Source of the DNA: Acetobacter sacchari
GTDB lineage: Bacteria; Pseudomonadota; Alphaproteobacteria; Acetobacterales; Acetobacteraceae
Direction: 5' to 3'
Assembly (NCBI RefSeq): GCF_017377715.1
Contig: NZ_JAFVMF010000014.1
Location: forward strand, 62,001-126,000
Length of the DNA stretch: 64,000 bases
The translations under genes and the position numbers were made by a program. The notes under the pieces are model-generated. The model saw nothing but the letters and a program-made list of their open reading frames with translations, ran no database searches and had not been told where the DNA came from. Below, one piece after another: positions 18,803-28,123 of this stretch. Position 1 is the stretch's first letter, and each line of letters begins with the position of its first letter.

Positions 18803-20398
18803 TCAGAGCGGTTTTTCAGCAGCCACGTTGTGTTCGAAACGAATAAAATCGCCCTCCAGAGCCCATTGCAGGCGCGCCTTCTCGCTACTGGCGAGCAAAT
18901 CGTGACAAGGCCCGGCGGCGGCATCGGAACCGGGCGCGATACCCGCGCACGCGCTCTCGATCCTGAACGGCGTCGTTTGCGCCCAGAGGCTCCGCCCCGG
19001 CGCGAAGGCGTGCTCCAGCCCCGTCCGGGAAAGGTCGCGCAGGTTGGTGTAGGAGAGCGGGTACGTGAGGGCCGCACGCAGATATTCGTTCGTCAGCGAT
19101 CCCCGCGACACGCCTTCGTCATCCGTGGACAAAGCGACCGGAACGTCATGCGCCCGGTAGGTCATGAAAGGGTGCGCATCGCCGCGCACGCCGAGAATCT
19201 GATCGTTGCTGGTCAGATTGATCTCGACCATGACGCCATGCTGCGCCAGTTCAGCCAGCAAACCTTCCGGATCGCGTTCCGACAGAACATCAACGCCGTG
19301 ACCGATGCGACTGGCGCCAGCGACCTCAACGGCTTGACGGATATGGTCGCGCAAACCTTCCGGGGGCACGAGACCGCCCGTCAATTCGCCCGCATGTAAA
19401 GACAGCTTCACCGTGGGATGACGGGCGGACAGGAAGTGGAACATGCGCATGTGCAGCGCGTAATCGCGCATGGCGACTGGGTTGTCTTCCGGCGCGACGA
19501 TGTTGATCCCGACAAAACGCGGATCGGCCTCCGCCAACGCATATCCAAAGGCGATCTGGCTAAACACCATGCCGGGCGGAAGGACGCGAACCGTTTGATA
19601 CAGGTAACGGGCGCTGACGCCACATCCCGGCGCAGCGTCTGGCGACCCGCAGCGCATGATCTGCCGCGCGCCCGCCTCCATCTTGTCGGTCTCCGCGCGG
19701 GCTGCAGAAACGAGCGCCGCAAACTTTGGCGACACCGAGGCCAGTGTGCTGTTTAACCCGCCGTCGTCCGTGACCTGCGCATTCGCGCCGAGGCCCGCGA
19801 CCGGCATCAGTTGCGGCGAGATCATCAACTCGACATACTGGACGTGGTCCATGGCCGCCTGGTTCAGCGCATCGGCGAGCATATCGGGCTCATGCGCGTA
19901 CGTGGCTGGCATGAACCGGTCGAACGTTGCGAAGAAATGATCATGCCCCGACCGATCTTCCGGGGTCGGCACGAAGTCCCGCATCGACAGGGCGTCAATG
20001 GAACGTGCGTAGAGTGCTGGATTTGCAATCACGGCGGCGGCTGGCAGACCATCACTTTTGGCGTCATGGCCGCCAGCGGCGCAATGCGCGGAAGTGATCG
20101 CGCCGCCAGCCGACACGCAGAGCTGGTCGCGCGCCGCCCAGTCGAGCATGTGCTCGGCGTAGATCGCACCGACGAGATGATTGTGCAGGTCGGCGCCTTT
20201 GGGAAACGCCTGCAGGAAAGGACGCAGGCGGGCAGGGTTCGTGCGGATCTCGTCAAAACGCGACGCTGTTACGTCGAAATCGTGATCCACCGACGAGACC
20301 GCCGACGCAGGATAAGCAGCGTGAACATCTGCCGCCGCTGCAATGTGAGCGAGCGTTGCAGAGAGAACGAGGGCGGAAAGCGAGCGTCGGATCGTCAT
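18803..20398 (-). CDS. Secreted adenosine deaminase
   Basis: A 531-aa deaminase, longer than cytoplasmic Add (about 340), with an N-terminal signal peptide (LSALVLSATLAHIAAAADVHA). Metal and catalytic motifs are present: DLHNHLVGAIY (first His pair), LSLHAGELTGG (His and catalytic Glu), SRIGHGVDVL, and ALSTDDEGVSRG (paired Asp). Length and secretion recall eukaryotic ADGF-type enzymes. With the downstream NUP-like protein it suggests a periplasmic route from adenosine to inosine and on to purine bases. The start is 230 bases from the divergent M1 peptidase start. Confidence 0.88.
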   Translation of the reverse strand: MTIRRSLSALVLSATLAHIAAAADVHAAYPASAVSSVDHDFDVTASRFDEIRTNPARLRPFLQAFPKGADLHNHLVGAIYAEHMLDWAARDQLCVSAGGAITSAHCAAGGHDAKSDGLPAAAVIANPALYARSIDALSMRDFVPTPEDRSGHDHFFATFDRFMPATYAHEPDMLADALNQAAMDHVQYVELMISPQLMPVAGLGANAQVTDDGGLNSTLASVSPKFAALVSAARAETDKMEAGARQIMRCGSPDAAPGCGVSARYLYQTVRVLPPGMVFSQIAFGYALAEADPRFVGINIVAPEDNPVAMRDYALHMRMFHFLSARHPTVKLSLHAGELTGGLVPPEGLRDHIRQAVEVAGASRIGHGVDVLSERDPEGLLAELAQHGVMVEINLTSNDQILGVRGDAHPFMTYRAHDVPVALSTDDEGVSRGSLTNEYLRAALTYPLSYTNLRDLSRTGLEHAFAPGRSLWAQTTPFRIESACAGIAPGSDAAAGPCHDLLASSEKARLQWALEGDFIRFEHNVAAEKPL

Positions 20399-20627
20399 GG
20401 CAGTATCGTGTTCTCTCCCGCACAGCTTGGCAATGCTGATCGAGACAGGCCGCAGCTTGACGGCGAGGGCTGGTTCGGCTGCACCTTACACCACCACCAT
20501 GACGAACGAAGCGCCTGCCGCTATGGGCGCCGATTGCGAAAGGTTACACCCCTTGCCCCGGCTCATCATCCCGACGACCGCTCCCTTCGACCATGAACCC
20601 GATCAACGGCATCGGAACGGAAGACGC

Positions 20628-22727
20628 GTGAGCCCGCGGCTGGCGCTTCTTGCCTGCGCCGCGCTGGTCGCGACCGCATGCCCGGAGCTTTCGGCGCGCG
20701 CAGCGGATCAGACGCCCCCCGGCGCTCCTCCGCCTGAACCTTCACGAATCTTCGCGCCGCTCGCCTCCCCTCAGCCGGTCAACGCCTACCGGTCCGGCTC
20801 CGGCGCTCCCGGCCCGCTGGCATGGCAGAACGGGGCCGATTACGACATCAAGGTGTCGATCGACCCGACCAACAAGACCGTCACCGGCAGCGAGGTCATC
20901 ACTTACACCAACAACAGCCCAGGCGATCTAGACACGCTGTGGGTGCAGCTCGACCAGAATATCTACAAGGAAGGCGCCCGTGCGGATTTCTCGTCGCCCG
21001 AACGGCACGCGAACCACACGGACGGTTTTTCCATTGAAAGCGTCTCAGTCGGCGACGACGGGCATACGACCCCGATTCAGCCCCTCGTCTCCGACACCCG
21101 CATGCAGACACCGTTGCCCCAGCCTCTCCCCAAGGGCGGCAAGATCAAGCTCCGTATCGCCTGGCACTACACCGTGCCGGGTCCGTGGGGCGGTCGCACG
21201 TCGGTGACGCCCAGCAAGAACGGCGACATCTACGAGATCGCCCAGTTCTATCCCCGCATGGCCGTCTACGACGACATTCGCGGGTGGGACACAGCGCCCT
21301 ATCTCGGTCAGGAATTCTATCTCGATTACGGCGATTTCGATTACAGCGTGACGGTCCCGGCGAACTTTATCGTCGTTGGCTCCGGCGCCCTTGCCAACCC
21401 TGCCGAGGTCCTGTCGCAGGAGCAGCGCGACCGTCTGGTGACGGCGTCGAAGAGCGACCAGCGCGTGATGATCCGCACGCAGGCTGACGTAGAAGCCGCA
21501 ATAGCGCCACCGCCTGCTCCCGTCGCGGCGACTCCGTCTCCTGCCAAACCGGACGCAAAGGCCGACGCCAAACCTGACACGGCCCCCGCGACCAAGACGT
21601 GGCGCTTCCACATGAGCGATAGCCGCGACGTCGCGTTCGTCGCCTCAGCCGCGCTTCTGTGGGATGCGGCGAAGCTGGACCTGCCGCCCGTCGCGCCGGC
21701 GCCGGGCAAACCTCCTGCGCCACGCCTCGCCATGTCGGTCTATCCGGTCGAGGGCATTGGGTCGCACGGGTGGGATCGCTCAACCAGTTACGTCAAGCAC
21801 GCCATCGAATATTTCTCCGAAAAGTGGTACCCGTATCCTTGGCCAAACGCCATCAACGTCGGCGGCCATGGCGCGGGCATGGAATATCCTGGCATCGTCT
21901 TCGACGGCATGCAGGATCGCGACCCGATGCTTTTCTGGATCACCACGCATGAACTCGGCCACGGCTGGTTCCCGATGATTGTCGGCTCGAACGAACGCCG
22001 CAATGCGTTTATGGATGAAGGTTTCAACACTTTTATCGACGCCCTTGCGTCGGATCACTTCAACCACGGCGAATTCGCGCCAAAGCATGATTCTGAATAC
22101 GCGCCGGATACAGGCAAACCGGCCGACGACATCATCAAGGTTCTTAAGGATCCTGACGCCCCGGTCCTGATGGCGCCCAGCGACGTGGTGTCGGAAAAAT
22201 ACCGTCATCCCGTCACCTACTTCAAGGCCGCTTACGGTTTGACGTTGCTGAGAGAACAGATTCTCGGTCCTGACCGTTTCGACCGTGCGTTCAGACGCTA
22301 TATCTCGCTTTGGGCGTTCCACCACCCCACGCCATCCGATTTTTTCCGTCTGATGGACAGCGAGGCGGGCGAGGATCTCTCATGGTTCTGGCGGGGCTGG
22401 TATTTCAACAACTGGGCGCCCGACTACGCCATCAAACAGGTCAGCTACGTCGATGGGGACCCGAAGAAGGGGGCTCTTGTTCAGGTCGCCAACCACGGAT
22501 GGTTGCCTTTGCCTGTCGTACTGCAGATCACCTGGGCGGACGGAAGCTCCGCACGTATGACGCTGCCCACGGAAACATGGATGCTGCGCAACGAAATCAC
22601 GCTGCAAATCCCCGGCTCACAACAGATCCGCACTGCGGTTCTCGATCCGGACCGCGCCATTCCCGACGTCAATCGTGCGGATAATTCATACGGCGCAGTC
22701 CCGACCGCGACGCCTCAGCAGCACTGA
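20628..22727 (+). CDS. Secreted M1 family metallopeptidase
   Basis: An aminopeptidase N-like zinc peptidase of 699 residues from GTG 20628, chosen because GGAAG lies four bases upstream and the product then begins with a signal peptide (RLALLACAALVATACPEL). An in-frame ATG at 20397 would put about 77 unlikely residues ahead of it. The exopeptidase loop is GAGMEYPG and the zinc site is HELGHGWF followed by NAFMDEGFN (HExxH-x18-E). A Pro/Ala/Lys/Asp-rich insert near residues 300-320 interrupts the N-terminal beta domain. The Cys near the end of the hydrophobic stretch could alternatively be a lipobox. Confidence 0.9.
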   Translation: MSPRLALLACAALVATACPELSARAADQTPPGAPPPEPSRIFAPLASPQPVNAYRSGSGAPGPLAWQNGADYDIKVSIDPTNKTVTGSEVITYTNNSPGDLDTLWVQLDQNIYKEGARADFSSPERHANHTDGFSIESVSVGDDGHTTPIQPLVSDTRMQTPLPQPLPKGGKIKLRIAWHYTVPGPWGGRTSVTPSKNGDIYEIAQFYPRMAVYDDIRGWDTAPYLGQEFYLDYGDFDYSVTVPANFIVVGSGALANPAEVLSQEQRDRLVTASKSDQRVMIRTQADVEAAIAPPPAPVAATPSPAKPDAKADAKPDTAPATKTWRFHMSDSRDVAFVASAALLWDAAKLDLPPVAPAPGKPPAPRLAMSVYPVEGIGSHGWDRSTSYVKHAIEYFSEKWYPYPWPNAINVGGHGAGMEYPGIVFDGMQDRDPMLFWITTHELGHGWFPMIVGSNERRNAFMDEGFNTFIDALASDHFNHGEFAPKHDSEYAPDTGKPADDIIKVLKDPDAPVLMAPSDVVSEKYRHPVTYFKAAYGLTLLREQILGPDRFDRAFRRYISLWAFHHPTPSDFFRLMDSEAGEDLSWFWRGWYFNNWAPDYAIKQVSYVDGDPKKGALVQVANHGWLPLPVVLQITWADGSSARMTLPTETWMLRNEITLQIPGSQQIRTAVLDPDRAIPDVNRADNSYGAVPTATPQQH

Positions 22728-23269
22728 GGCCGCAGACAAACCAAGCGGAGACGCTCAGATGGCGGCGACGCAAACGCCGCCGTCCGAGCACCCTCCACCA
22801 TATTCTGTGAGTCACAAGAGTGATGTCGGATGTGTCTCCGCCCAAGGAGATGCACTCTGAGAGGAGATGGTTTTTTCAGACGACGAAAGTTCTTTTTAAA
22901 ATCTAGGCACTTCATAAATTTCTCGTCGACGCAGAGCCCCCGTTCACCACCGGAAAACCGCGCCTACTCTGCGACAGACTCCTTGCAAATTACCAGGCGA
23001 TCTCGAAAACAACATGACAAATCATAAGAAAATCCATTCCTTCCGATCAATCGTCCAATTAGCGATCCCATAGTGTCTTACCGAGCGAGCATGCGATCTC
23101 CTCCCGCCCTCAGTCCGTTTTTGGATTTTAGAAGACAGCCGCACTACTCGACGGAAACCATGACCATCATACTGGCTCACCCCCATGGATCCGACTCATT
23201 GCCTGAGCACACGCCGCCATCAAATCGATTTAGAAAGTTTTTTGTTTTTCAGAAAATAATCAAAAAAAT
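22728..23269. other. Intergenic region between M1 peptidase and ptsI
   Basis: A 540-base gap between two convergent genes. A hairpin of seven-base arms (GGCGGCG at 22761-22767, CGCCGCC at 22775-22781) may end the peptidase transcript, though no T run follows. On the minus strand a seven-T run directly follows the ptsI stop. The remainder is AT-richer, and I see no convincing coding frame, tRNA or repeat. Confidence 0.5.
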
Positions 23270-25177
23270 CTAGCCCATTTCAGCGTTTCCGAATTCCTGC
23301 AACACTTTCATGATCGCTTTACTATCCGTTTCCGCCAACACGCGGCGTCCGAGGCGCACGCACTCTTCGTAACGCACGGAGCGGATGACCTGTTTTACGC
23401 GCGGCACAGCCGAGGCCGTCATCGACAGCGACCGTAACCCCAGCCCGACCAGCAAAGGCGTGAGAATAGGGTCGCCAGCAATCTCTCCACACAGGGAAAC
23501 AGGCGTGCGATGTTGCAAGGCGGCGTTCACCACGTCCGCGATCATGCGCAGCACGGCAGGATGCAGCGCGTCATAAAGCGACGCGACATCGGCGGACGCC
23601 CGGTCGGCCGCCAGAGCGTACATGGTGAGGTCATTGGTTCCGATAGCCAGAAAATCGGCATGCTGCGCGAGCGCGCCCGCCGTAAGAGCTGCGGCAGGAG
23701 TTTCGATCATGGCGCCGAACGGCGGCAGGGTTTCCGCGAGGGCGACCCCTTTGCGCCGCAGCCTGCGGGCCACTCGCTCGTAAATATCCCGCGCAGCGGT
23801 GATCTCTTCCACAACCGTCACCATCGGCAACAGGACCTGCAACGGGCCAACAGCAGACGCGCGAAGGATCGCGGCAAGCTGGGTCTCCAGCAGCGCCGGA
23901 TGCTTCAGCAACAGGCGTATTCCCCTCAACCCGAGCGCCGGGTTCGCCGTCTCACCCAACGTCGACAGCCCCGCCCGCTCCAGCGCCTCGCTCGGTTTTT
24001 CACCGCCCCAGTCGAGCACGCGGATCGTGGTCGTGTCCGCGCCCATCGCCTCCACCAGACCAGCGTAAAGCTCGAACTGCGTCGTCTCATCCGGTAGTTC
24101 TTCGGAGTTGATGAACAGAAACTCCGTGCGCAGCAGACCGATCCCCGCGGCACCGGATTGTGCAATCAGCGGCAGTTCTGCGGGCAGTTCCAGATTGGCC
24201 TGCAACAAGACTTTCTCGCCGCTCGCCAGCTTGGACGAAAGTCGACGCATCCGTCCAAGCTTCTGCCGTTCCTGCGCGTAGGCTGCGACAGCCCCTCTCG
24301 CCTCCACAAGAGTGTCGCTGGCCGGATCGACGACGACACGCCCGCGATCTCCATCGACCACCACCTCCGCGCCACCAGACACCGCGTCGAGCGCCCCCGC
24401 TACGGCGAGAACGGCGGGAATGCCCAGCGCCCGAAGCATGATTGCCGTATGGCCGGTCGCGCCGCCCTCTTCACTGACGACGGCGGCGACCCGCGACGGG
24501 TCGATCAACGCAGCGTCAGAGGGGCGCAACGATTCAGTGACCAGAATCGCGCCGTCGGGCATGCCCCGCAACGTCAGAAAAGGCGTACGCGTCAGATTGC
24601 GCAGAAGACGACGCCCGATTTCGCGAAACTCGTCAGCCCGTCGCCTTGCCGCAGCGGCATCTTCGCCACTACCCGCTCTTGCGCCCTGTGGGGGATGCGA
24701 CGCCTGCGCAAGCGCCTCCGTTTCCTCAAAGACCGCGGCTTCTGCAGACAGGCCTTCCGCGATGCGCCGCGTCACCCCGCGTTGCAAACGCGACGGCCCC
24801 AGCATCCGCCGATAGACGTCAAGCAGAGAACCGATTTCGAACTGACTGTCTTCAGGCAATAACGCCAGTCTCGCCTGTAGTTTTCCGAGTTGCGAGATCG
24901 ACCGGATGACGGCGTCGCGGAAACGCTCCTCTTCCTCTTCCCGGTTAAGCGAACTTAATCGCTCCCGCAGATCAGGCTCCGGATCCTCCCGAACGACAAA
25001 CGCCGGTCCGATCGCAACGCCGACACCAATCGACTCGCCGGTCAGAACCTGCTCGGTTCTGGTCTCCAGCGAATGCGGGCGCTCCTTTGTGTGAGCCCGC
25101 CGACCGCTATCCGCTGTCGCCCGCTCCGTCCCTTGTTTCGAGTGTTTCATGGCCGTGATCTGTATTTGTAACGCCAT
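23270..25177 (-). CDS. ptsI: PTS enzyme I (phosphoenolpyruvate-protein phosphotransferase)
   Basis: Enzyme I takes phosphate from phosphoenolpyruvate and passes it to HPr. The 635-aa product has an N-terminal extension of about 45 polar residues, then the phosphohistidine domain with the active His in GGATGHTAIMLRALGIPAV, and the PEP-binding barrel (LLRTEFLFIN, ASVG-like and IGTNDLTMYALAADR motifs, late CGEIAGDP with the catalytic Cys). In-frame ATGs at 25177 and 25150 are both possible. It is the last gene of the hprK - rapZ - EIIA - HPr - EI group. No sugar-specific permease is in the window, which suggests a regulatory rather than transport role. Confidence 0.93.
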   Translation of the reverse strand: MALQIQITAMKHSKQGTERATADSGRRAHTKERPHSLETRTEQVLTGESIGVGVAIGPAFVVREDPEPDLRERLSSLNREEEEERFRDAVIRSISQLGKLQARLALLPEDSQFEIGSLLDVYRRMLGPSRLQRGVTRRIAEGLSAEAAVFEETEALAQASHPPQGARAGSGEDAAAARRRADEFREIGRRLLRNLTRTPFLTLRGMPDGAILVTESLRPSDAALIDPSRVAAVVSEEGGATGHTAIMLRALGIPAVLAVAGALDAVSGGAEVVVDGDRGRVVVDPASDTLVEARGAVAAYAQERQKLGRMRRLSSKLASGEKVLLQANLELPAELPLIAQSGAAGIGLLRTEFLFINSEELPDETTQFELYAGLVEAMGADTTTIRVLDWGGEKPSEALERAGLSTLGETANPALGLRGIRLLLKHPALLETQLAAILRASAVGPLQVLLPMVTVVEEITAARDIYERVARRLRRKGVALAETLPPFGAMIETPAAALTAGALAQHADFLAIGTNDLTMYALAADRASADVASLYDALHPAVLRMIADVVNAALQHRTPVSLCGEIAGDPILTPLLVGLGLRSLSMTASAVPRVKQVIRSVRYEECVRLGRRVLAETDSKAIMKVLQEFGNAEMG

Positions 25178-25210
25178 GTTGCGCCAGACGCCGCGCGCCT
25201 GTCTACAGGG

Positions 25211-25504
25211 TCAGTCGTCTTCGCCGAAGCCACTGGCAATCAACGCCACCAACGCATCCAGTGCGGCCGATGCATCAGGACCGGTGGCGCGTAACTGAAT
25301 TTCGGCGCCCTTACCGGCGCCAAGCATCATCAGTCCCATGATCGACTGGCCGGGAACGCTCTCCTGTCCATAATCGACCGTGACTTCGGCACCGAAGGTC
25401 TCCGCAAGAGCGACAAAGCGGGCTGACGCGCGGGCGTGAAGACCTTTGGCGTTGACGACGACAACGGATCGCGTCGCGTCGCCCACCCCGCCATCGGGCA
25501 TCAT
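25211..25504 (-). CDS. ptsH: PTS phosphocarrier protein HPr
   Basis: The 97-aa HPr carries the phosphorylated His in NAKGLHARASARFV and the regulatory Ser in QSIMGLMML, the target expected for the HprK kinase encoded upstream. The start overlaps the stop of the EIIA gene (ATGA), and the EI gene follows after 33 bases. Both phosphorylation sites are intact, in contrast to the EIIA neighbour. Confidence 0.95.
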   Translation of the reverse strand: MMPDGGVGDATRSVVVVNAKGLHARASARFVALAETFGAEVTVDYGQESVPGQSIMGLMMLGAGKGAEIQLRATGPDASAALDALVALIASGFGEDD

Positions 25505-26076
25505 CCAGCCTTACGCGCGACAGACCGCAGCGACGGACGGAGAACCGCCCCTGCGTCGGGTGATTGTTTCGCGGGCTGCTGCTGAGCGCAATCGGCCACA
25601 ACGGCCACCTGCTCAGCGGGACCGTCCGAAACGAGCCTGACCGTCGCGCTCTCCGCGCATCTCCGCGCGCCTTCCAGACATTGCTGCGGCAGGTGAGACG
25701 AACACGCGATGTATTTGTGGGCCGCCTGCTCCGCCAGCGTCGTGCATTCAGTAAGGTTACGGTGGTCGCGCATCTTGGCGAGCTTCACCAGCATGGGCAG
25801 GTTGGCGCCGCCCAGAACCTCAATTTTACCCGCGCAGCTCATCGCAACCGCAAGATTGGACGGCGTGCTGCCGAGCATGTCGGTGACCAGCACCACCCCA
25901 TCGCCAGTGTTCACGTCGTCTACACGCGCGCTCAGCTCAGCCCGACGCGCCGCCAGATCGTCATCCGCGCCAACGCTGACCGTCGCGATCTGCGTCTGCG
26001 GACCGACCACATGCTCCATCGTCTCGCGCAGGGCCACGCCAAGAGATCCTTGCGTGACCAAAACAATACCGATCAT
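25501..26076 (-). CDS. PTS EIIA (mannose-type) lacking the phosphorylated His
   Basis: A mannose-family EIIA domain: MIGIVLVTQGSLG, VVLVTDMLGSTPSNLA and EVLGGANLPMLVKLA match the fold. In this family the phosphorylated residue is the His of the VTHG motif near residue 9; here the codon is CAA (Gln), so the phosphate acceptor is absent. A C-terminal tail of about 60 residues, rich in Ala, Gln and Ser, follows the usual end of the domain (KYI). ATG 26076 is preferred over the upstream in-frame start at 26097 because AAGGA lies just before it and it overlaps the rapZ stop (ATGA). The gene may be a non-phosphorylated regulator or an inactive domain. Confidence 0.88.
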   Translation of the reverse strand: MIGIVLVTQGSLGVALRETMEHVVGPQTQIATVSVGADDDLAARRAELSARVDDVNTGDGVVLVTDMLGSTPSNLAVAMSCAGKIEVLGGANLPMLVKLAKMRDHRNLTECTTLAEQAAHKYIACSSHLPQQCLEGARRCAESATVRLVSDGPAEQVAVVADCAQQQPAKQSPDAGAVLRPSLRSVARKAG

Positions 26077-27266
26077 GCGTTTCCTTGCGCTATGCAACGT
26101 AATGCGTCTGTTCCGGACGAAGCACGCCGCGACCCGCGCGTCAATCGCTCGGCAGAAGCGGTTGCAGACTCGTCATGCCTCGATGCGACGTCGGCGCCAG
26201 CCGAGGGAGCGGCCTCTCCGGACGCACGATCTGTAGACGGCGCATCGCCAGCGCCCGTTTCATGCGCATCTGAAATTCCGTCCGTCGGCTCGCGCGCCCA
26301 GCGCCAACCGCCGCTCGTGCCGCCCACGCCCAGTCGGGCAAGTTCGCGATGCGCCACCGCTATGGGCCAGTCGCCGGTCGCAAGCCCCTCCGCCTCCCCT
26401 TCTGCGGCGCGGCACACGCCCTCTTCCGTCAAACGGCGCGCCAGCGCCTCCACCAGCGTCACGGAGCGATGTCGACCGCCACTGCACCCGATGGCGATCG
26501 TCGCGTATTTCTTTCCCTCACGCACGAAGCGCGGCAGGACCAGCTTCAGCATCGCCTGGATCTGGGCGAGAAAGGGCTCGTAATCCGCATCGGCGCGCAC
26601 ATAGTCGACCACGGCCTGATCCAGACCAGTCATCGGCGCCAGAGCCGGATCGTAGTGCGGATTACGCAGGAACCGTGCATCGAACACCATGTCCGCTTCA
26701 CGCGGCAGGCCAGACGGATAGGCGAACGACATCAGGATGACCGTCAGGCCCTCATCCGGCCCGGTCAGCCAGGCGCCGAAACGCGCCTCCACCAACCGGC
26801 GCAATTCGGGGGCAGACAGGTCGGACGTGTCGATGACCAGATCGGCGCTGCCACGCAGCCTCGCCGTAAGGGCGATCTCCGCCTCGATGCCTTCCTTCAC
26901 GCTGCCATGCGGCGCCAGCGGATGACGGCGCCGAGTAGCCGTATAGCGACGCAGCAACGTCGCCTCTTCGGCGGCCGCATAGATCAGTTCCGCATGAAGA
27001 TGAGGATTGACGCGAAGCCGGGCCAGCGCCTCCAGCACGGCGGTCGCATCGAACCCGCGCGTACGGGAATCGACGCCGATAGCGATCGGGCGATCCGCAC
27101 GCGCCACGATGTCGTCGAGCATACCGAGCGGGGGATTGTCGATCACTTCGTGACCCAGATCCTCCAAAATCCGCAGGATGGACGACTTTCCCGCCCCGGA
27201 CAGACCGGTGACGAGAAGAATCTGACGCGGCGTAACGCTGTCTTCAGAAGGGCTAAGTGTCACCAT
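26073..27266 (-). CDS. rapZ: RNase adapter RapZ-like nucleotide-binding protein with long C-terminal tail
   Basis: RapZ-family P-loop proteins bind nucleotides and, in enterobacteria, guide RNase E to the GlmZ small RNA. The domain shows Walker A LLVTGLSGAGKSS near residue 20, MSFAYPSGLPREADMVFDARF and, near residue 270, KKYATIAIGCSGGRHRSV. ATG 27266 gives 397 residues; the family is usually about 285-320. The extra roughly 100 residues are Ala/Ser/Gly/Asp-rich and look disordered. The gene is coupled to EIIA by ATGA overlap and sits in the conserved alphaproteobacterial hprK - rapZ - PTS order. The role in glucosamine control is not established outside enterobacteria. Confidence 0.92.
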   Translation of the reverse strand: MVTLSPSEDSVTPRQILLVTGLSGAGKSSILRILEDLGHEVIDNPPLGMLDDIVARADRPIAIGVDSRTRGFDATAVLEALARLRVNPHLHAELIYAAAEEATLLRRYTATRRRHPLAPHGSVKEGIEAEIALTARLRGSADLVIDTSDLSAPELRRLVEARFGAWLTGPDEGLTVILMSFAYPSGLPREADMVFDARFLRNPHYDPALAPMTGLDQAVVDYVRADADYEPFLAQIQAMLKLVLPRFVREGKKYATIAIGCSGGRHRSVTLVEALARRLTEEGVCRAAEGEAEGLATGDWPIAVAHRELARLGVGGTSGGWRWAREPTDGISDAHETGAGDAPSTDRASGEAAPSAGADVASRHDESATASAERLTRGSRRASSGTDALRCIAQGNA

Positions 27267-27426
27267 GGAACCGAAAAGGCGCCTTGTGTGATGAAAATGG
27301 ACAGGCCCAGAAAGTAGCGACTGTGGCCCAGAGCAAAGACGGGGCACGGGCGAACCTGTGCGCTACCCTCGCTTTCGCGCGCATCATATCAGTACGTCCC
27401 CACAAAGTGGCAACATTTCGTAGCCT

Positions 27427-27933
27427 TCAGATATCGCCAAGCGACATAACCCCAATGCGACCACGGAGTGGCGCGGGCGCCACGCAGTCCAGCGCGACGT
27501 CGATCCGCGCGACGGCGGAAGCGTGAAACCCGTTCAACCGCAAGAGCGGCAACCCGCTCGGCTCATGCGTCTCGGGCTCCGGGGACCGTTCCGAGGCCAT
27601 TGCGGTTTCCTCGCCTCCAGACGCGATGAGCGCAACCGCGAGATACGCGCGCACGCGCTCAACAAACGGCATGCGCACCAGCCCCCACCCCCGAACCTCG
27701 ACCATCCCCCGCAATGGCGCCGGTGCGCAGGCCACCCCGTCTGCGAGTAACACCCGATCATCGGCGACAAGGTCGTACCCTGCATGAACGAGACGAAGAA
27801 GGAGGTCCGATTTACCAGCCCCGGAAGGCCCGAAAATCAAAACCCCAGCGCCATTTCTCGCGGCGCAGCAGGCGTGCAGCGAACGAGAGGCGGGTGGGGC
27901 GGCGGCCTGTCCGCCCGGGGTGAGCATTACCAT
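27427..27933 (-). CDS. hprK: HPr kinase/phosphorylase, short alphaproteobacterial form
   Basis: The 168-aa protein corresponds to the C-terminal catalytic domain of HprK only, as is normal in alphaproteobacteria (Gram-positive HprK has about 310 residues). Walker A is GVLIFGPSGAGKSDLLLR, followed by YDLVADDRVLL and the HprK signature region VEVRGWGLVRMPF. A run rich in Glu, Ser and Pro (about residues 110-127) interrupts the end of the domain. It starts the PTS group, 160 bases ahead of rapZ, and should phosphorylate the regulatory Ser of HPr. Confidence 0.92.
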   Translation of the reverse strand: MVMLTPGGQAAAPPASRSLHACCAARNGAGVLIFGPSGAGKSDLLLRLVHAGYDLVADDRVLLADGVACAPAPLRGMVEVRGWGLVRMPFVERVRAYLAVALIASGGEETAMASERSPEPETHEPSGLPLLRLNGFHASAVARIDVALDCVAPAPLRGRIGVMSLGDI

Positions 27934-28123
27934 CCGGCAACGTCTTTCGTTTTGCTCGCTTCACGATTATGACCACATTGTGGCGACGCCGGAAACCCGG
28001 CTGACGCGAGACGTTTTTGCGAGACGCGCCCCGCGCCTCGAACAGTCAGGGGAGAGCGCAGAGCGTGAATGCCGGCTCGATCATAACGCCAACCGACACC
28101 GGCGCCTGCCGGCGCGCCGCGCA

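Noticed and set aside
25564-27317. Two long plus-strand frames opposite EIIA and rapZ
   Set aside because: Both are Arg/His/Gln-rich shadows; the minus strand carries conserved motifs with coupled starts and stops.
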